Positions 7,836 through 14,985 of a stretch of DNA of 64,000 nt are shown here, one piece after another. The notes under the pieces were generated by a model. The model was not told the origin of the DNA and searched no databases. It saw nothing but the letters and a program-made list of their open reading frames with translations. Made by a program: the position numbers and the translations under genes. This stretch comes from Hymenobacter edaphi (GTDB lineage Bacteria > Bacteroidota > Bacteroidia > Cytophagales > Hymenobacteraceae), in the NCBI RefSeq assembly GCF_003258365.1, contig NZ_QHKM01000005.1, positions 62,001-126,000 of the forward strand, read 5' to 3'. The first letter of the stretch is position 1; each line of letters begins with the position of its first letter.

Positions 7836-8930
7836 ATGACACAGGACTCCTCCGCCCACAAGGTTTCGCGCTGGCAGCGCACCACCGGCGCGCTGCGCCG
7901 CGCGGCCACGGCCCCGTTTGCCGGCCTGGAGGCCCTGCGCCAAACCGGCCGCAGCTACCGCCACTTCCTGTTGCCGGCCCTCAACGGCGCCATCGGCGAC
8001 CAGCTGGCGCTGCGCGGCGACCAGCGGGCCATTCGCCTGAGCTTCCGCCGCCACGATGCCGACGTGCCCGCCATCGACCTGGACCTGACCGACGGCCCGC
8101 GGCCCACGGTGGTGTTTGTGCACGGGCTGATGGGCGACGAGCACATCTGGCAGACCGGCCCCAGCGGCCTGCTGCGCTACGGCCCGCGCCTGGCCGCCGA
8201 CCTGCCGCATGTGCGCTGCCTCTACGTGCGCTACAACACCGGCCGGCACATCTCGGAAAACGGCCGCGCCCTGCACCAGCTGCTCACCCAGCTGCTGCAG
8301 GCCTGGCCCGACGCCGTGACGGACCTCACCCTCGTCGGACACTCCATGGGCGGGCTGGTGATTCGCTCGGCGGGCTACTACGCCAGCGAGGAGCTGCGCC
8401 AGGCCCGGGAAGCCGCGGCCGACTCAGCCGCGGCCGCGCCGTGGCTGACGTACCTGCGGCAGGTGTTTCTGCTGGGCGTGCCGAACGAGGGCTCCTTCCT
8501 GGAGCAGCACAGCTTCCTCACGGCCCTGGCCCTGCGCCGCTTCGACCTGCGCCTGGCCCGCCTGCTGGCCGACACCATCGACCGGCGCAGCAGCGGCATC
8601 CGGGACCTGCGCCACGCCCGCCTGGTGGACGAAGACTGGCAGAACCCGCACGCCGACGACCTATTGCCCCCGCGCACCAAGGTGCCGCCGCTGCCCGGCG
8701 TGCAGTACCACGTGCTGGCCGCCTCGCTGCTGAAAAACGCCGAATCGGCCCTGGCCCAGTACTTCGGCGACGGGCTGGTGGGCGGCCATTCGGCCACCGG
8801 CAGCGTATTTCGCCGGGCCGAGCAGGTACACGTGCGCATCTTCCCGCGCCAGCACCACGGCACCCTGCTCGCCGACGCCGACGTGTACGAGTACATCCGG
8901 GCACGGCTGGCGGGCACCGCGCTGGCCTGA
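7836..8930 (+). CDS. Alpha/beta hydrolase, PGAP1/lipase-like
   Basis: 364 aa, no signal peptide. An alpha/beta-hydrolase core starts near residue 85 (PTVVFVHGLMGDEHIW, oxyanion-hole HG motif). The nucleophile elbow is GHSMGGLVIRS, with the acid expected after the lid region and a late His in PRQHHGTLLADADVYEYI. The GHSMGG elbow and layout resemble PGAP1-like esterases and triacylglycerol lipases. Likely a cytoplasmic or peripheral esterase; substrate unknown. I chose ATG 7836: upstream in-frame sequence overlaps the repeat element. A TTG (7797-7799) and TACCTTCA (7822-7829) just upstream form a weak promoter-like pair. Confidence 0.75.
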   Translation: MTQDSSAHKVSRWQRTTGALRRAATAPFAGLEALRQTGRSYRHFLLPALNGAIGDQLALRGDQRAIRLSFRRHDADVPAIDLDLTDGPRPTVVFVHGLMGDEHIWQTGPSGLLRYGPRLAADLPHVRCLYVRYNTGRHISENGRALHQLLTQLLQAWPDAVTDLTLVGHSMGGLVIRSAGYYASEELRQAREAAADSAAAAPWLTYLRQVFLLGVPNEGSFLEQHSFLTALALRRFDLRLARLLADTIDRRSSGIRDLRHARLVDEDWQNPHADDLLPPRTKVPPLPGVQYHVLAASLLKNAESALAQYFGDGLVGGHSATGSVFRRAEQVHVRIFPRQHHGTLLADADVYEYIRARLAGTALA

Positions 8931-8949
8931 GCCGGGCCAATTCATTCCG

Positions 8950-9831
8950 CTACGGAGCCGGCTGCAGGGCCTGCTCCACTTCGTAGCGCGTGATTTGGTG
9001 GGGGTAATTGGCGTAGTACACGTTGTCTTCGTTCAGGCCGTAGCCTTTCTGCAGCCCCGCGCGGGCCAGCAGCAGGTGCTGCCGGCTCGCGGCGTCTTGG
9101 CCTCGCTGCCGCAGCGCCAGCGCGAGGTAGTAGTGCGCGTCGGGGAAGCTGGAGTAGATGCGCAGGCAGGCGGTTAGCAGGGCTTCGGCCTGCGGGTAGC
9201 GGCGGCGCTCCAGCTCCACCACGCCCTGGTAAAACAGAGTATTGAAGTGCGGCTCGCGGCGCTGGTCGCCGCCCTGCTGGGCGGCCACATCGCGCTGCAG
9301 GGCGGCGGCGGCCTGCTCCAGCTGGCCCAGCTCCAGGTGGCAGAGGCCGCGGTAAAACCAGTACGTATGGTCCATTTCGTAGCCGCCGGGCGTGAGCTGC
9401 TCGGCCCGCTCAAAATCCACCAGCGCCCCGGCGTAGTCCTTGGTGAAGATGCACTTGAGGAAGGCCCGGTAGGCGGTGTTGCGCTTGGGGTCGAGGACCA
9501 CGGCGCGGTCTTCGAGGGGAAAGGCCCGGGCGTAGTCGCCGTTTTTCAGGTAAGGAATGGCCTTTTCGCGGTAGGCTTCGGCCACGTTGGGGCAGGCGGC
9601 AATGAGACTGTCGCAGTACTTCTCCCAGTTGGGGTGGTTGTAGCCGAAGCGCTGGGCCCCGTTTTCCAGGTAGCGCGTGACGAGGCTATCCTGGTAGCGC
9701 GTGACGAGGCTATCCTGGTAGCGGCGGTTGGCGCAGGGGTCGGCGGCGGGCTGCTGGGCCGGGGCGCTCTGCCCCTGGCAGCTGTTCAGGCTCAGCAGCA
9801 GGCTAAGGCAGCACAGCAACGACTTGACCAT
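8950..9831 (-). CDS. TPR-repeat lipoprotein
   Basis: 293 aa. A lipoprotein signal peptide with lipobox-like LSLNSC (Cys about residue 17) is followed by an NRRYQDSL segment and then tetratricopeptide-type helical pairs (AYREKAIPYLKNGDYARAF, AYWFYRGLCHLELGQLEQA-like, FYQGVVELERRRYPQAEALL, AHYYLALALRQRGQDAA). TPRs usually bind proteins; partner unknown. The start at 9831 is favoured because the signal peptide begins there; it overlaps the preceding gene's stop (9803) by 29 bp, suggesting translational coupling. An in-frame 24-bp tandem duplication near the N-terminus repeats YQDSLVTR. Confidence 0.75.
   Translation of the reverse strand: MVKSLLCCLSLLLSLNSCQGQSAPAQQPAADPCANRRYQDSLVTRYQDSLVTRYLENGAQRFGYNHPNWEKYCDSLIAACPNVAEAYREKAIPYLKNGDYARAFPLEDRAVVLDPKRNTAYRAFLKCIFTKDYAGALVDFERAEQLTPGGYEMDHTYWFYRGLCHLELGQLEQAAAALQRDVAAQQGGDQRREPHFNTLFYQGVVELERRRYPQAEALLTACLRIYSSFPDAHYYLALALRQRGQDAASRQHLLLARAGLQKGYGLNEDNVYYANYPHQITRYEVEQALQPAP
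9671..9723 (-). repeat. 24-bp in-frame tandem duplication inside the TPR lipoprotein gene
   Basis: GGTAGCGCGTGACGAGGCTATCCT-type 24-bp unit occurs twice with a partial third copy, encoding YQDSLVTRYQDSLVTRY. Because 24 is a multiple of three, gain or loss of a unit preserves the frame. The two units are identical, so the duplication looks recent. Confidence 0.8.
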
Positions 9832-10303
9832 CGGTAAGTTTGAATGAAACCAGGGCAATGTAATTCACGGCCTCGCCACTGCCGGGCCGCTTGGCCCGGG
9901 GCCACTCGCGCAGGGTGCCCACAAAGGCGTACAGCTCTTCCACCAGCCGGGGGGCGAAGTGCGCGGGCTGGTAGGCGGCATCGGTCTGCAGCACCTGCGT
10001 GCGGGGCAGCGGCCGGCCCTCACAGTCGACGACGAAGCGGAAGGTGATGTAGCCGCTACCGGCGTAGTGGCCGCCCCGCGCCCGCAGAAATGCCTGGGCC
10101 TCGGCCCGCAGCGTGGCCGAGCTGCGCGGGTACTTCAGCTTCACGCTGTAGTAGTACGGGTACACGCCGGGGCATTTCGGGTTCAGCCGCCGGGTGGTAT
10201 CCATGTACTCGCCCTGGGGCGTGGTCACGCGCTGACCCAGGGCCGGCAAGCTCAGCAGCGCGCCCCCAGCCAGCAGCCCGGCCATCCGCGGAAGTAAAGT
10301 CAT
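9803..10303 (-). CDS. Small exported protein of unknown function, TonB-C-like segment
   Basis: 166 aa with an N-terminal signal peptide (LLPRMAGLLAGGALLSLPALGQ). The central segment GSGYITFRFVVDCEGRPL resembles the start of TonB C-terminal-like domains, where a strand with a conserved V(D/N)xxG turn occurs, but the match is short. Two Cys (KCPGVY and VDCEG) could form a disulphide. It overlaps the TPR lipoprotein gene downstream by 29 bp, so the two are probably one operon. Function unknown. Confidence 0.6.
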   Translation of the reverse strand: MTLLPRMAGLLAGGALLSLPALGQRVTTPQGEYMDTTRRLNPKCPGVYPYYYSVKLKYPRSSATLRAEAQAFLRARGGHYAGSGYITFRFVVDCEGRPLPRTQVLQTDAAYQPAHFAPRLVEELYAFVGTLREWPRAKRPGSGEAVNYIALVSFKLTDGQVVAVLP

Positions 10304-10347
10304 GGTGCATAGTTACGGCACCGGCGCTTAGAGTCGGCTGCGAGCAA

Positions 10348-10383
10348 AAAAAGCCGCCCCGGAATTACCCAAGGTGGCTTTTT
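10348..10383 (-). terminator. Rho-independent terminator of the GH31 gene
   Basis: On the minus strand the stem is AAAAAGCCACC / GGCGGCTTTTT (one G-U), 14-nt loop, ending in a run of seven T. It lies 18 bp after the GH31 stop codon at 10401. Confidence 0.8.
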
Positions 10384-10400
10384 CATTGGCTCGAACCCGC

Positions 10401-12875
10401 CTACTTCTTCGCCGGCGCGGTGGTCTGAATCATCAGCTCCCGGAAATCGGCGGGCACGGTGAGTTGGGGCAGCTCCTGGCCGCCGGTGGCGGAAGGCGCC
10501 AGGCGCACGGGCGCGGCGGCGCCGTCTACGGTCACCGTCAGCTGCTCAGCGGTTACGGGCAGGCCATGGAGCACCACGCGGTAGGTGCGCCAGCTCGGGG
10601 CCCAGTCGCCCTCGGTGTGCTGCTGCACCTTCAGGCTCATCACAGTGCCGGTGGTGGTGAAGGTGCGCACGGTGGCTTCCCCGTTCTGATAGCCGTAGCC
10701 TTCGCCGCCGTCGTCGAAAAGGGTGCTGGTTTCCTGGCCTTCGAGGTGGTAGATGTGCAGGGCCAGCTCGGTGACGGGGTGCTCGTCGGTGTACTGCATC
10801 ACGGGGCGGGCAGGCACTACGGCCCCAGCGCGCACGTAGACCGGAATGCGCTCCAGGCCGGCCGGGGCCCATACTTCGGCGCCGCCGTCCTTCTGCTCGT
10901 CGGTCCACCAGTAGTACCATTTGCCGCGGGGCAGATACATCCAGCGGCCATCCACGCCAGCCTGGGTGATGGGGCACACCAGCAGATGGTCGCCCACCCC
11001 GAACTCGGCCATGCGCTGGTAGGTCTGCGGGTCCGACTGATCGAGGAAGGCCAGGGGGCGCAGAATGGGCGTGCCGTGCTGCACGTACTGCCAGAAGGCG
11101 GTGTACATGACCGGCAGCAGGCGGTAGCGCAGCTCGATGAAGTGGCGCGCCAGGTCGGCGTATTCTTCACCGAAAGACCAGGGCTCCTGGTCGCCGTGGT
11201 CACCGCTGCTATGAGTGCGGAAGAACGGGTGGAAGGCCGCCAGGGCCACCCAGCGCACGTACAGCTCGCCGTCGGGGGTGTTGATGAAGCCGCCCACGTC
11301 GCTGCCGATGAAGCTGAAGCCCGAGATGCTCAGGCGCTGGCACTGGATGTTGGCTAGCCACAGATGCTCCCAGGAGGCAATGTTGTCGCCCGTCCAGCCC
11401 GAGGAGTAGCGCTGCCCGCCCGCGTAGGTGCTGCGGGTGATGGTGAAGGGCCGGCGCGGGTAGCTGAAGCGCTTCACGCCCTCGTTGGTGGCGCGGGCCA
11501 TCTGCATCCCGTACACGTTGTGGGCCTTTTTGTGCGAGGCCGGGTGCCCGTCGTAGTTGAAGCGCACGTCGTCGGGGAAGGTGCCCTTCTCGAACACGGC
11601 CGGCTCGTTCATGTCGTTCCAGACGCCGCGCACGCCCACGTCCTCGATCAGGCCCTGAAACAGCCCGGCCCACCACTCGCGCACCCGGGGGCTGGTGTAG
11701 TCGGGGAAGTGGCAGAGGCCGGGCCACACCGAGCCCTTCATCAGCGGGCCGTCGGCGCGGCGGCAGAAGTGGCCCTGCTCGAAGCCCTCCTGCCAGACCG
11801 GGTAGTTCGGGTCGATTTTGATGCCCGGGTCGATGATGACGATGGTTTTGAAGCCGTCCTGGGCCAGTTCCTGCACCATCTTTTTCGGCTCGGGGAAGTG
11901 CTCCGGGTGCCAGGTAAAGCAGCGGTAGCCGTCCATGTAGTCGATGTCGAGGTACAGGGCGTCGCAGGGGATGCGGCGCTTGCGGAACTCGGCGCCGATG
12001 CCCTTGAACAGCTTTTCGGGGTAGTAGCTCCACTTGCACTGGTGGTAGCCCAGGGCCCAGAGCGGGGGCAGCTCGGGCGTGCCCGTCAGGCACTTGGTGT
12101 AGTCCTGGGTGACTTCGGTGAGCGTGGGGCCGTAGATGAAGTAGAAGTTCATCTCGCCGCCGTGGGCCCAGAAGCTGGTCACGTCGGCGCGCTCGGCGGC
12201 GAAGTCGAAGTAGCTCTTGAAGGAGTTGTCGAAGAACAGCCCGTAGGCCAGCTTCTGGTGCAGCCCGAGGAAGAAGGGAATGTTCTTGTAGAGCGGGTCG
12301 GAGCCTTTTTCGTAGCCGTAGGTATCGGAGCCCCAGTTGCAGAAGCGCTGCCCGCGCAGGTTCATGTTGGCGGGCTTGTCGCCGAGGCCGTAGTAGTGCA
12401 CGCCGGGCTGCACCTGCTGGCTCATCTTCACGATGTCGTTGCCGGAGTCCCAGTCGTACTCCCAGTGGAAGCCTTTTTCGTACTCCAGCAGCACGATGCC
12501 GGAGCGGTTGAGCAGGCGGATGTGCAGGCTTTCCTTGCCCACGATGCAGATGACGCGGCCGGTGGTGAGGCGGTAGTGGTCGTCCTTTTCCACGAACTCC
12601 AGCATGCTGGTGGGCTGGCGCGGCGGGGCACCGCCTTCGAAGGCGTAGCTGAAATCGGGCGCGAAGTAGCCGTCGGTGCTGTAGCGGAAGCGCACAATCT
12701 TGTCGCTGATGACCTGCACCAGCAGCACCACGCCGTTGTCACAGGTGAAGCGGAAGTCGGCCGTGCCCGGCACGACTTCGGCGCGAATGACCTGGCCCGG
12801 AAAGAATTCCTGGCGGCCCTTCTGGGCCAGGTCGTTGAGCATGTAGTTGTTATCCTGAATCGACGAATCGGCCAT
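10401..12875 (-). CDS. GH31 alpha-glucosidase, cytoplasmic type
   Basis: 824 aa, no signal peptide. GH31 retaining alpha-glucosidases release glucose from the non-reducing end of alpha-glucans. Visible landmarks: N-terminal galactose-mutarotase-like domain, the barrel beginning WALGYHQCKWSYYP, DALYLDIDYMDGYRCF, nucleophile Asp near residue 420 in WNDMNEPAVF, and general acid Asp near 496 in GWTGDNIASWEHL, then C-terminal beta domains. Size and motif order are typical. The start at ATG 12875 (MADSSIQDN) is preferred over a longer frame that would translate through the leader hairpin. It opens the alpha-glucan block with the glycosyltransferase-like gene (divergent) and the branching enzyme. 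A terminator-like hairpin lies in its leader. Confidence 0.92.
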   Translation of the reverse strand: MADSSIQDNNYMLNDLAQKGRQEFFPGQVIRAEVVPGTADFRFTCDNGVVLLVQVISDKIVRFRYSTDGYFAPDFSYAFEGGAPPRQPTSMLEFVEKDDHYRLTTGRVICIVGKESLHIRLLNRSGIVLLEYEKGFHWEYDWDSGNDIVKMSQQVQPGVHYYGLGDKPANMNLRGQRFCNWGSDTYGYEKGSDPLYKNIPFFLGLHQKLAYGLFFDNSFKSYFDFAAERADVTSFWAHGGEMNFYFIYGPTLTEVTQDYTKCLTGTPELPPLWALGYHQCKWSYYPEKLFKGIGAEFRKRRIPCDALYLDIDYMDGYRCFTWHPEHFPEPKKMVQELAQDGFKTIVIIDPGIKIDPNYPVWQEGFEQGHFCRRADGPLMKGSVWPGLCHFPDYTSPRVREWWAGLFQGLIEDVGVRGVWNDMNEPAVFEKGTFPDDVRFNYDGHPASHKKAHNVYGMQMARATNEGVKRFSYPRRPFTITRSTYAGGQRYSSGWTGDNIASWEHLWLANIQCQRLSISGFSFIGSDVGGFINTPDGELYVRWVALAAFHPFFRTHSSGDHGDQEPWSFGEEYADLARHFIELRYRLLPVMYTAFWQYVQHGTPILRPLAFLDQSDPQTYQRMAEFGVGDHLLVCPITQAGVDGRWMYLPRGKWYYWWTDEQKDGGAEVWAPAGLERIPVYVRAGAVVPARPVMQYTDEHPVTELALHIYHLEGQETSTLFDDGGEGYGYQNGEATVRTFTTTGTVMSLKVQQHTEGDWAPSWRTYRVVLHGLPVTAEQLTVTVDGAAAPVRLAPSATGGQELPQLTVPADFRELMIQTTAPAKK

Positions 12876-12906
12876 GGGTTCAGGCGGAGCAAGGAGGTGC
12901 GGAGAG

Positions 12907-12941
12907 AAAAAAAACTTCCGCCGGAGCGGTTCCGGCGGAAG
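12907..12941 (-). promoter_or_regulatory. Terminator-like hairpin in the GH31 leader (candidate attenuator)
   Basis: On the minus strand an 11-bp perfect stem (12941-12931 with 12925-12915, CTTCCGCCGGA type) with a 5-nt loop is followed by eight T (12914-12907), 31 nt before the GH31 ATG. No minus-strand gene lies immediately upstream, as the neighbour is divergent, so the hairpin would act within the GH31 leader itself. A TATTTTGC promoter-like sequence is directly upstream (12955-12948). Confidence 0.55.
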
Positions 12942-13057
12942 GAAGCCGCAAAATACGGAGGTTTTGCGGGGCTTCGGCGGGCACCGGCGCGTTTCCGCTG
13001 GTTTTCCCAAGATTCCCTTCGTTTCGACCGGTTTGCCGGCGTTTCCGAGGAGCGAGC

Positions 13058-13088
13058 TTGTTTGGGGGCGCGGGCGGCCGTAGGTTCG
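13058..13088 (+). promoter_or_regulatory. Bacteroidota-type promoter for the glycosyltransferase-like gene
   Basis: TTG (13058-13060), 20-bp spacer, then TAGGTTCG (13081-13088), one mismatch from the -7 consensus TAnnTTTG of the Bacteroidota primary sigma factor. The ATG follows at 13109, giving a short leader. Confidence 0.5.
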
Positions 13089-13108
13089 TGGCCCACGTAC
13101 ACCGTTCT

Positions 13109-14218
13109 ATGCCGATGCCTGCCGCCCCGTCGTCCGTGCTGCTGTTGGGCTGGGATGATACGTCCGCCGCCCTGCCCCTAGCCCGCCAATTATCCGCTAC
13201 CTCTGCTACTGAACTCTGGACGGCGGCCCCGCTGACCGCGCCCGCCGCGCCGCGCAGCCGCTCCCTCGACGTGGCCCCGCCGCTGCCCGCCGTGCTGCCC
13301 ACGCTGGGCCACCGCGTGCCGGCTTTCCCCTACGTGGGCCGGGGCGTGGGCCAGCCGCAGCCCGTGGCCGTGCCCGCCGCGCCCTACGTGGGCAGCAGCG
13401 CGGCACCGGCCGAAACCACCGCCCGCGCCGCCGCTTCCGGCCCGGCCACTGCTACGACTGACCGCCCCATGGCCGTGCCCGCGGCGCCCTACATCGGCGC
13501 CGCCCACCACGCCGATAGTGCCTTGCTGCACGCGCCCGTGCCGGATTACCGTCTGCCTGTCGGCACGTTACCGGCCATGCCCGCTTCGCCGGCCACGGCA
13601 GCCGCTCCGGCGCCAGCTCTGCCCGCCGATGTGGCCCCGGCCGCCGAGCCCGGCCCCGCCGAAGCGGCTGAGCTTAGCAGCGAGGCTCCCCTGCCGCTTG
13701 CAGCCGAAATACCCGCCCCGCCCGCCGATTCGGCCCCTGCGCCGGCTGCGGCCGAGCTGCGGCCCGAACCCGCCGCCTTCGCCGACCCGGCGCTGGACGC
13801 CGACGACGTGGCGCTGCTGGCGGCCCCGCCCGATGCGGCGGGCCTCAACTTCCGCATCATCCAGTACGCCCGCCACGCCGCCCGTCTGGCGCACGAGTCA
13901 ACTTTTGAGGTCATCTTTGCACCCGACTGGCACACCTGGCTGGCTGGCGTGGAGCTGCGCCAGCTCACGCGCCGCCCGCTGGTGCTGCAGGTCACGCAGC
14001 TGGCCACCGACCTGGCCACGCCGGCCGAGCGGGGCTGGGTAGAGGCCCTGGAGCGCATCACCCTGCCCCAGGCCGACCGCATCCTGGTGCCCGACGACGC
14101 CATGGCGGCCCGCCTGCGCCAGCGCTACCAGCAGCTCGCCAGCCGCGTGTTCGTGCTGCCCGCCGGCGCCCCCGAGCTGGCCGCTGCCTTGGTCCTCGAC
14201 TCCCGATTTTCCCATTAA
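13109..14218 (+). CDS. Truncated starch/glycogen synthase-like glycosyltransferase N-domain with Pro/Ala-rich insert
   Basis: 369 aa. The start (VLLLGWDDTSAALPLARQL) and the region after residue 245 (FRIIQYARHAARLAH, EVIFAPDWHTWLAGVEL, RPLVLQVTQLATDL, ITLPQADRILVPDDAMAARL) match the N-terminal Rossmann domain of GT-B enzymes of the glycogen-synthase-like group found in Bacteroidota. The C-terminal nucleotide-sugar domain is absent: the protein stops soon after the interdomain point. Between them lies about 150 residues of Pro/Ala-rich sequence with three VPAxPY(V/I)G repeats. It lacks the sugar-nucleotide binding half and so is unlikely to be an active transferase alone. Divergent from GH31. 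Confidence 0.6.
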   Translation: MPMPAAPSSVLLLGWDDTSAALPLARQLSATSATELWTAAPLTAPAAPRSRSLDVAPPLPAVLPTLGHRVPAFPYVGRGVGQPQPVAVPAAPYVGSSAAPAETTARAAASGPATATTDRPMAVPAAPYIGAAHHADSALLHAPVPDYRLPVGTLPAMPASPATAAAPAPALPADVAPAAEPGPAEAAELSSEAPLPLAAEIPAPPADSAPAPAAAELRPEPAAFADPALDADDVALLAAPPDAAGLNFRIIQYARHAARLAHESTFEVIFAPDWHTWLAGVELRQLTRRPLVLQVTQLATDLATPAERGWVEALERITLPQADRILVPDDAMAARLRQRYQQLASRVFVLPAGAPELAAALVLDSRFSH

Positions 14219-14230
14219 CTACCCTTTGCA

Positions 14231-14719
14231 ATGCCCTCCGATTTTCCCGCCTTCACCCCCGAGCACACCTTCGACGCCGAGCTGGAGCTCGAAAGCGAAA
14301 ACGGCGGCGTGTTCGTCATCATTCCTTTCGACGTGAAGGAGGCCTACGGCACCCGCGGGCAGGTGAAAGTGCTGGCGACCTTCGACGGCTTCCCCTACCG
14401 CGGCTCCCTGGCCCCCATGGGCGACGGGCAGCACCTGCTGGGCGTGCCCAAGCAGATCCGCGGCGCCATCGGCAAAACCTGGGGCAACCGGGTGCAGGTG
14501 GCCCTGGCCCGCGACACCGAGCCGCGCATGGCCGAGGTGTCCGAGGACTTCGCCCGCGCCCTCAGCCAAGCCGGCATCCGCCAGCGCTTCGACGACCTGG
14601 CCTACACGCATCAAAAGGAATACACCCGCTGGATCGAGTCGGCCAAGAAGACCGAAACGCGCTTCGAGCGGATCAGCAAGGCCGTAGAAATGATTAAGGC
14701 CGGCCGTAAGCGCAGCTAG
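14231..14719 (+). CDS. DUF1905 / YdeI-OmpD-associated protein
   Basis: 162 aa. The N-terminal half fits the DUF1905 barrel (FDAELELESENGGVFVIIPFDV, GQVKVLATFDGFPYRGSL, MGDGQHLLGVPKQIR). The C-terminal helices (FARALSQAGIRQRFDDLAYTH, KEYTRWIESAKKTETR) fit the YdeI/OmpD-associated (bacteriocin-protection-like) domain. This two-domain fusion is common in Bacteroidota; its biochemical role is not known. It starts 12 bp after the glycosyltransferase-like gene and is probably cotranscribed with it. It converges on the branching enzyme gene, separated by a large palindromic element. Confidence 0.85.
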   Translation: MPSDFPAFTPEHTFDAELELESENGGVFVIIPFDVKEAYGTRGQVKVLATFDGFPYRGSLAPMGDGQHLLGVPKQIRGAIGKTWGNRVQVALARDTEPRMAEVSEDFARALSQAGIRQRFDDLAYTHQKEYTRWIESAKKTETRFERISKAVEMIKAGRKRS

Positions 14720-14737
14720 CACTGGTCGTACTGGTCA

Positions 14738-14970
14738 GCGGCAGCACTGGCAGTCATTGCGAGGCGCAGCCGAAGCAATCCTTCCTCCAGTAGCCCCGCC
14801 GACGCAATACCCACTACCCGAAAACAGCACCGCCCGCAACTGGTAACTCCAGTTGCGGGCGGTGCTGTTTTGGTTCTAACGGAATTTCGTCTGCTGCCAG
14901 TTGGGCCGTTTGTGCCGCGAGAGGAAGGATTGCTTCGGCTGCGCCTCGCAATGACTGCCAGTGCTGCCGC
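14738..14970. repeat. Double-palindrome element, family B, copy 1 (50-bp perfect inverted repeat)
   Basis: A perfect 50-bp inverted repeat (14738-14787 with 14921-14970) encloses a second perfect 21-bp hairpin (14821-14841 with 14851-14871, 9-bp loop, T/A-flanked). The whole 233-bp element fills the gap between two convergent genes. The inner hairpin has A4/T4 ends on both sides and should terminate both transcripts. A partial copy with the same inner core lies at 53398-53493. Confidence 0.9.
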
Positions 14971-14985
14971 CGCTTGCATAGCGTG

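Noticed and set aside
11364-13181. Long plus-strand frame opposite the GH31 gene
   Set aside because: Val/Ala/His-rich shadow translation; the minus-strand GH31 has full catalytic motifs.
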